Source: Paenibacillus plantiphilus (lineage in GTDB: Bacteria; Bacillota; Bacilli; Paenibacillales; Paenibacillaceae). From it: a DNA stretch of 64,000 nucleotides. Location: assembly GCF_927798095.1 (NCBI RefSeq), contig NZ_CAKMMF010000012.1, forward strand, positions 1 to 64,000, written 5' to 3'. The position numbers and the translations under genes are program-made. The notes under the pieces were generated by a model that worked only from the letters and a program-made list of their open reading frames with translations, did no database searches and was not told the DNA's origin. Positions 60,645 through 64,000 of this stretch are shown piece by piece; positions within the stretch are counted from its first letter, which is position 1; each line of letters begins with the position of its first letter.

Positions 60645-60662
60645 ATGTGACAAAAATCACAA
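60645..60662. promoter_or_regulatory. Rex- or FNR-type palindrome upstream of cydA
   Basis: ATGTGACAAAAATCACAA is a TGTGA-N6-TCACA palindrome. This form suits Rex (NADH-sensing) and also FNR/CRP-type regulators. In Bacillus the cyd operon is repressed by Rex, which makes that the first choice. It lies 68 bases before the cydA start. Confidence 0.7.
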
Positions 60663-60783
60663 CAAGAGCGAGGACCCGGAATTGTCAAAAAGCCTTCACA
60701 ATAGCGCCGATTGAGCGCTGCCGTGAAGGCATGGGATTGTACGATATGGGGGAAAAGGTATGCAGACCATTCAGATGCGGAGG

Positions 60784-61584
60784 CTATTCATCTTCTTGGG
60801 ACAATTCGTCAAGCGTCATGCTGAAGCTTGGCGCCATGTGGGAGAGGAACCAATCTACCTCGGGCATGTCAAGCTTGGCAAGCTTGTTCTCGGTCTGGCC
60901 TTTGGCCACGGCAAACTCCCGATTGCCGGATGACAATTCGGTCAAGCATTTGATATATGCATCCAGCAGATCGGCAGCCTTCAGCATCTTGCGCAGCTCA
61001 TTGTCACTGTTGATGGAGCTGGCATATCCGGCGGTTGCTGTTTCGCTGCTGCTATTGCTGTTGCTGTCTTCAGAATTCATATGTCCACCTGCAGGCGGAG
61101 CATCCGAATGATTGCTCAAAGCTGGAGCATCCGCGTGATTGTTTAATGGCGGAGCGTCTGTGTGGTTTCTATAATATGGGGCATCCGATGATTGTTTATT
61201 CAAAGCTGGAGCATCCGGCTGTCCGCTTATTAGCGGCGCATAGGCAGAATATAGCTGCTTAGGGACCATGCCCAGCAGACGCTCAGCGGCGAGCGATTCG
61301 ATCTCGCGAAAGCTTGCCAGCATTTTGGGATTATGATGCTTCACTGGAGTAGGAATATCGCCGGTGAAAACCTCGGTGGCATCATGGAATAACGCCATCG
61401 TGACCACCCGGTCAGCATTAAGCGACCGTCCAAAAACATGATTGCCAATCTCGCACAGCATATGGGCGAGCAGCGCGACATGGTAGGAGTGCTCGGCAAC
61501 ATTTTCACGAGTTGTATTGCGCATCAGGCTCCAACGCTCGATATATCTCAAACGGTACATATACGCGATAAAATGACTGTCCAC
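60784..61584 (-). CDS. YfbR-like HD-domain 5'-nucleotidase with repeat insertion
   Basis: The 266-residue protein has HD motifs in NVAEHSYHVALLAH (H), MALFHDATEVFTGDIPTPVK (HD) and KAADLLDAYIKCL (D), as in YfbR deoxynucleotidases, which dephosphorylate dNMPs. Between residues about 121 and 190 an insertion carries four 9-residue units (SDAPYYRNH, TDAPPLNNH, ADAPALSNH, SDAPPAGGH) and a Ser/Asn-rich stretch. Usual family members have about 200 residues and lack it. The catalytic residues are intact. The gene diverges from nothing close and ends before the cydA promoter. Confidence 0.88.
   Translation of the reverse strand: MDSHFIAYMYRLRYIERWSLMRNTTRENVAEHSYHVALLAHMLCEIGNHVFGRSLNADRVVTMALFHDATEVFTGDIPTPVKHHNPKMLASFREIESLAAERLLGMVPKQLYSAYAPLISGQPDAPALNKQSSDAPYYRNHTDAPPLNNHADAPALSNHSDAPPAGGHMNSEDSNSNSSSETATAGYASSINSDNELRKMLKAADLLDAYIKCLTELSSGNREFAVAKGQTENKLAKLDMPEVDWFLSHMAPSFSMTLDELSQEDE
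61081..61218 (-). repeat. 27-bp in-frame repeats (x-D-A-P units)
   Basis: Four to five units of 27 bases encode the D-A-P nonapeptide inside the HD-domain gene, each with a few substitutions. Confidence 0.8.
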
Positions 61585-61618
61585 TCTCGTATTCGCTCCT
61601 TATCCTTCAAACTAAAAT

Positions 61619-61850
61619 AGGTTAACTGAACAGAATAGCTCCAACACATGTGGCCTCGCGCTCTTCCGCATAGTGCCATAGGTTAGCTGAATAGCTCCAA
61701 CACCATGAGGCCCCGCGCTCTTCCGCATAGTGCATAGGTTAGCTGAATAGCTCCAACACCATGGGTCCTCGCGCTCTTCCGCATAGTACCATAGGTTAGC
61801 TGAATAGCTCCAACACCATGAGGCCTCGCGCTCGTCTGCACTCACCCATG
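61619..61850. repeat. Four intergenic repeats of 56-61 bp
   Basis: AGGTTA(A/G)CTGAA starts at 61619, 61680, 61736 and 61793. The units share GAATAGCTCCAACAC and CGCGCTCTTCCGCATAGT. Their lengths differ by numbers not divisible by three, so the open frame on the minus strand here is accidental. Confidence 0.85.
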
Positions 61851-61865
61851 TCTGTAGCACGATAA

Positions 61866-62045
61866 ATCATGCTTACAGCCGATTATCAACCTGATTTACA
61901 CGTTGTAAGCAGGTTTTTCACGCTTACAATCTTAGATTCGACTCTCTTTCGGCGTTATGTGAGACTTTAAGAGGTTTTTTCACGCTTACAGACTGCCGAG
62001 CAAGTCCGAATTCCGCTGTAAGGCGGAATGATCTTCTTACAGCAG
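61866..62045. repeat. Paired-hairpin repeat array (locus 3)
   Basis: CTTACA right arms start at 61872, 61923, 61985 and 62036, spacings of 51, 62 and 51. Left arms such as GTTGTAAGC and CTGTAAGG lie before them with A- or T-rich loops. The spacing is that of the array at 10883, about 51 kb away. Confidence 0.85.
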
Positions 62046-62221
62046 ATCGCGTCTAACTTTCCAAAGCTCCAAAGCTCTTCTGTAGGTCTGCTACACTTGG
62101 CGCAGACAGTAAATTACCCGCCGTGAGCGTGAAACAAGAAATTGATTAAATCCCCTCATGGCAGTCGCACATGAGCACCCTAGTGTTCGATGTATCTTGT
62201 TCCCTAAAGTGTCTGCTTTAT

Positions 62222-62266
62222 AGTAGCGCTGTCCTGCTCTACCAGCAGGAGCAGGACAGTGCTACT
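62222..62266. other. 18-bp inverted repeat with 9-base loop
   Basis: AGTAGCGCTGTCCTGCTC (62222-62239) pairs with GAGCAGGACAGTGCTACT (62249-62266) with a single mismatch. No T-tract follows. It lies about 300 bases before the fumarase gene, in a stretch (62046-62455) with no other feature. Confidence 0.7.
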
Positions 62267-62455
62267 GGATAATAGTATGCGATAAGCGGAGCATAGTTGA
62301 TAAAAGTGGCGTAATTCGGCGTAGTATGTTCAACAATCCGTATTAAGCCAGCTTGAATCTACCACACATCTGAGGTGGTATATGCTATTATATTATATAG
62401 TGAATGAAGAATTGCGACTATACAAGTTGAACGAGAGAAAGAACAACAGAGCGGA

Positions 62456-62577
62456 GCAGGGGAAATGATTCTGAAGAAGCGCCAGCGATCGTAAGAACAT
62501 TCCCCTGCGCAGCAGCCAGTTGGTTTTTTCCAATCTAACTAGAGAGAGGAGTCGGCATGATCCATGCAGCAGTTTGA
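62456..62577 (+). promoter_or_regulatory. Structured leader and overlapping short ORF before fumarase
   Basis: GCAGGGGAAATG (62456-62467) pairs with CATTCCCCTGC (62498-62508). A TTGGTTTTTTCCAA hairpin follows at about 62520. GAGAGGAG (62544-62551) is five bases from an ATG at 62557 that opens a six-codon ORF (MIHAAV) ending at 62577, overlapping the fumarase start. The fumarase ATG is 12 bases from the same site. Confidence 0.5.
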
Positions 62578-64000
62578 AGAAAGCGTATATAAGCTTATCG
62601 TAGAAACCTCCACCAATCTTCCTGGCGACGTTCGGGAAGTGATCAAATCGGCTCAGGAAGTGGAGGACCGCGCTACGCGCGCAGGCTTGTCGCTCTCCAC
62701 AATTGCGACCAATATTGAGATGGCAGAGAACAATGTGTCGCCAATTTGCCAGGATACCGGAATGCCGACCTTTGTCGTGCATACGCCGGTAGGCGCGAAC
62801 CAAATCATTATGAAGGGCCAGATCCGCAGCGCTATCGCGCGTGCGACGAAGGATGGCAAGCTTCGCACCAATTCCGTAGACTCGCTGACAGGCGCGAATA
62901 CAGGGGACAACCTTGGCCCCGGCACACCGGTCATTCACTTCGAGCAATGGGAGAAGGATGATATTGATGTGCGTCTTATTCTCAAGGGCGGCGGCTGCGA
63001 GAATAAGAATATTCAATACAGTCTTCCCACTGAGCTTGAAGGTCTGGGCAAGGCAGGCCGCGATCTCGACGGCATTCGCAAATGCATCATGCACGCGGTC
63101 TATCAAGCGCAAGGCCAAGGCTGCAGCGCTGGCTTCATCGGTGTCGGAATCGGGGGCGACCGCACGACAGGCTACGAGCTTGCCAAGCAGCAGTTGTTCC
63201 GCCATACGCATGATACGAACCCGAATAACGAGCTTCGCCAGCTGGAAGAATACGTAATGGAGAATGCTAATAAGCTCGGAATCGGCACAATGGGCTTTGG
63301 CGGAGAAGTATCTCTGCTTGGCTGCAAAGTGGGCGTGATGAACCGGCTTCCGGCAAGCTTCTTCGTCTCGGTCGCTTACAACTGCTGGGCTTACCGCCGT
63401 CAAGGCGTATTGCTGAACTCCGCCTCTGGCGAGATAAAGGAATGGATCTATCCGAGCGGCACGGGTACGCCGATGAAGTTGAAATCCGCTGAAGCTGCTG
63501 TGGAAGCCGTGGCAGAACATCAGGAGGAACCCCGCGAGATCGTTCTGCAGACGCCGATTACAGAGGAGCAGGTGCGGAGCCTCAAGGTTGGCGACATCGT
63601 CACGATTAATGGAGAAATGCATACAGGGCGCGATGCGCTGCACAAGCATTTGATGGATCACGATGCTCCAATCGATCTGAACGGCGCCGTTATTTATCAC
63701 TGCGGACCGGTTATGATGCAGGATAAAGCTGGCGAATGGCATGTCAAAGCGGCCGGACCGACGACAAGCAGCCGCGAGGAGCCTTACCAGGGCACGATTA
63801 TTAAAAAATTCGGCATCCGCGCCGTTATCGGCAAAGGCGGCATGGGAGCCAAAACGTTGGCCGCGCTTCAGGAGCATGGCGCTGTCTACTTGAACGCAAT
63901 CGGCGGAGCCGCGCAATATTATGCGAGATGCATCAAGAAGGTCAATGGCGTTGACTTCATGGAATTCGGAATTCCTGAAGCGATGTGGCATCTGCAGACA
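62564..64000 (+). CDS. Class I (iron-sulfur) fumarate hydratase, 3' partial
   Basis: 479 codons are open to the window edge; a full protein would be some tens of residues longer. The N-terminal catalytic half holds the cluster cysteines in ICQDTGMPTF, LKGGGCENKN and QGCSAGFIGVGIGGDRTT. The C-terminal half (from about 310) shows GDIVTINGEMHTGRDALHKHL, YHCGPVM and IGKGGMGAKTLAAL. It converts fumarate and malate in the TCA cycle. The single-chain FumA-type arrangement is clear. A long open frame on the opposite strand is a shadow of its codon bias. Confidence 0.93.
   Translation, partial: MQQFEESVYKLIVETSTNLPGDVREVIKSAQEVEDRATRAGLSLSTIATNIEMAENNVSPICQDTGMPTFVVHTPVGANQIIMKGQIRSAIARATKDGKLRTNSVDSLTGANTGDNLGPGTPVIHFEQWEKDDIDVRLILKGGGCENKNIQYSLPTELEGLGKAGRDLDGIRKCIMHAVYQAQGQGCSAGFIGVGIGGDRTTGYELAKQQLFRHTHDTNPNNELRQLEEYVMENANKLGIGTMGFGGEVSLLGCKVGVMNRLPASFFVSVAYNCWAYRRQGVLLNSASGEIKEWIYPSGTGTPMKLKSAEAAVEAVAEHQEEPREIVLQTPITEEQVRSLKVGDIVTINGEMHTGRDALHKHLMDHDAPIDLNGAVIYHCGPVMMQDKAGEWHVKAAGPTTSSREEPYQGTIIKKFGIRAVIGKGGMGAKTLAALQEHGAVYLNAIGGAAQYYARCIKKVNGVDFMEFGIPEAMWHLQT

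Noticed and set aside
61612-61860. Minus-strand frame with repeated SYSANL segments
   Set aside because: Repeat units differ by lengths not divisible by three, so the frame is not maintained between units and the resemblance is accidental.
62393-63991. 532-codon open frame on the minus strand opposite fumarase
   Set aside because: The plus-strand product has all class I fumarase motifs. The antisense frame lacks domain motifs and is produced by codon bias.

Overview
The window looks like a chromosome segment of a spore-forming Firmicute, most probably Paenibacillus or a close relative. The evidence is mixed-GC coding DNA with strong AGGAGG-type ribosome binding sites, TTG and GTG starts, a near-canonical GerE spore-coat regulator, CgeB-like spore glycosyltransferases, a YhcN-type sporulation lipoprotein, proteins carrying the copper-amine-oxidase-like stalk domain, and the ccpN/PPSR-regulator and cydABDC arrangements typical of Bacillales. 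No rRNA, tRNA, CRISPR array or prophage was seen.

Region 1 (1-24982) is a glycosylation island. It opens with the 3' part of a giant protein made of about 25 visible 20-residue repeats, ending in a C-terminal domain whose last residues resemble the WIAG-tail family. About ten glycosyltransferases of four folds follow (GT2-type, GT-D, CgeB-like, GT4). Sugar-nucleotide genes are mixed in: a RmlA-like nucleotidyltransferase, a WecB/FnlA-like/RmlD-like trio that would make a UDP-N-acetyl-L-6-deoxyhexosamine, and two further SDR epimerases. Several unrelated glycosyltransferases carry the same appendix: an Arg/Lys-rich tail followed by a Gly-aromatic motif of period four. One small gene (10422-10721) encodes only this appendix. 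Three small helical proteins lie next to it. I infer a spore- or surface-glycan system in which the tail gathers the enzymes at one site.

Region 2 (about 25000-36100) is mixed. It holds a promoter, 15-codon leader peptide and terminator unit, a truncated HAD gene, an AbiEi/AbiEii toxin-antitoxin pair, a stand-alone fabH with a FapR-type operator, a sporulation lipoprotein, gerE, a two-gene retropepsin module and a minimal L,D-transpeptidase. It ends with a central-carbon cluster: ccpN, PPSR regulator, glpX, ndk and a transaldolase-like gene.

Region 3 (about 36200-54300) holds a TetR/DHA2 efflux pair with a palindromic operator, glutaminase facing a GlnK-type sensor kinase, a SWIM/SNF2 operon, and several secreted proteins: stalk-domain, tandem CBM21, GH18-like and an Ntox44-like toxin domain. 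A truncated IS4-family transposase follows.

Region 4 (54388-64000) is the cydABDC operon behind a Rex/FNR-type palindrome, a YfbR-like HD nucleotidase with a repeat insertion, long repeat-rich intergenic DNA, and the start of a class I fumarase.

Two themes run through the window. Tandem in-frame repeats have expanded inside or between domains of unrelated proteins. A family of intergenic paired hairpins recurs at three distant loci with almost the same alternating 51/62-base spacing although the sequences have diverged.
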